Under the pieces are notes generated by a model, which was given only the letters and a program-made list of their open reading frames with translations, ran no database searches and was not told the DNA's origin. From the NCBI GenBank assembly GCA_905193725.1, contig CAJJPW010000151.1:1-5482 (forward strand): DNA of 5,482 nt, read 5' to 3'. A program made the position numbers and the translations under genes. Of the stretch, positions 5,283-5,482 are shown piece after piece. The stretch comes from an uncultured Eubacteriales bacterium. GTDB lineage: Bacteria > Bacillota > Clostridia > Christensenellales > Christensenellaceae. Position 1 is the first letter of the stretch, and each line of letters begins with the position of its first letter.

Positions 5283-5482
5283 AGAGAAGTTATGGGGGAG
5301 GGGCATCCCCCTTTTGGTGCTGTTATCGGCGCTAGTGATCATTTCCATATTGGCAGGGCTGAGCCTGGGCAGTGCGCAGCTCTCCCTGGGGGATATTCTC
5401 CAAGGGCTGCTGGGCAAGCCAGAGCTAGAGACGGAGGGATTTATCATCAGCTCCATCCGCTGGCCCCGGGGGTTCTCCGGCC
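5275..5482 (+). CDS. FecCD-type ABC transporter permease, first 69 residues (runs off the right edge)
   Basis: The N-terminus of a membrane permease for the iron-siderophore/cobalamin/heme importer class (FecCD, Pfam PF01032). A short charged start MNKEKLWGRG is followed by a hydrophobic first transmembrane helix (about residues 11-30) and the family signature region LAGLSLGSAQLSLGDILQGLLG (about 26-47), then SSIRWPRGFSG (59-69), the counterpart of the conserved R-PR motif before the second helix. The ATG lies inside the end of the binding-protein gene (8-base overlap) with AGAGGA (5264-5269) 5 bases upstream, so the pair is probably translationally coupled. Full members are about 330-350 residues, so only about a fifth is present. 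An ATPase gene would be expected further right. Confidence 0.9.
   Translation, partial: MNKEKLWGRGIPLLVLLSALVIISILAGLSLGSAQLSLGDILQGLLGKPELETEGFIISSIRWPRGFSG

Overview
The window looks like chromosomal DNA from an anaerobic Firmicute of the Clostridia, probably Lachnospiraceae-like. The evidence is protein character (a clostridial-type aldo/keto reductase, a DUF134 regulator, siroheme and ferredoxin enzymology), strong AGGAGG-type ribosome binding sites, sigma-A-like promoters, and moderate GC content with AT-rich intergenic DNA. I see no mobile element, CRISPR array, tRNA or rRNA.

Layout. Positions 1-953 (minus strand) hold a two-gene operon: a MerR-family regulator followed, with a 4-base ATGA overlap, by an aldo/keto reductase that runs off the left edge. 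Its promoter (989-1019) has the 19-bp spacer and central dyad typical of MerR-controlled promoters. Positions 954-1182 are a divergent control region. Rightward, it carries two tandem consensus-like promoters (1046-1074 and 1074-1102), a short palindrome placed to affect both, and a leader hairpin. Positions 1183-1536 (plus) encode a small DUF134-family DNA-binding protein. Positions 1568-4150 (plus) encode an 860-residue multidomain redox enzyme. Positions 4281-5282 encode a lipoprotein substrate-binding protein of the iron-siderophore/cobalamin/heme class. It overlaps by 8 bases the start of a FecCD-type permease (5275 onward), which runs off the right edge.

The centrepiece is the 860-residue protein. 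One chain carries a CoA-disulfide-reductase/NADH-oxidase-like flavoprotein with the redox cysteine C42, a rhodanese domain with cysteine C506, and a Dsr/Asr-like siroheme sulfite/nitrite reductase module with an inserted pair of [4Fe-4S] ferredoxin motifs. On paper this links NAD(P)H oxidation, persulfide handling and siroheme chemistry in one polypeptide, similar in logic to NirB but built from different parts. I infer a sulfur-reducing or sulfur-detoxifying role. The substrate cannot be read from the sequence.

How the parts may work together (inference): the DUF134 protein, encoded just upstream on the same strand, is the likely regulator of the flavoprotein and perhaps of itself. The downstream ABC importer may supply iron, heme or a corrinoid/tetrapyrrole, which would suit an enzyme needing siroheme and about three [4Fe-4S] clusters. 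A hairpin without a U-tract (4206-4245) separates the two parts, so co-transcription is possible but unproven. The MerR/aldo-keto reductase operon is probably a separate, stress-type unit that only shares the divergent control region.
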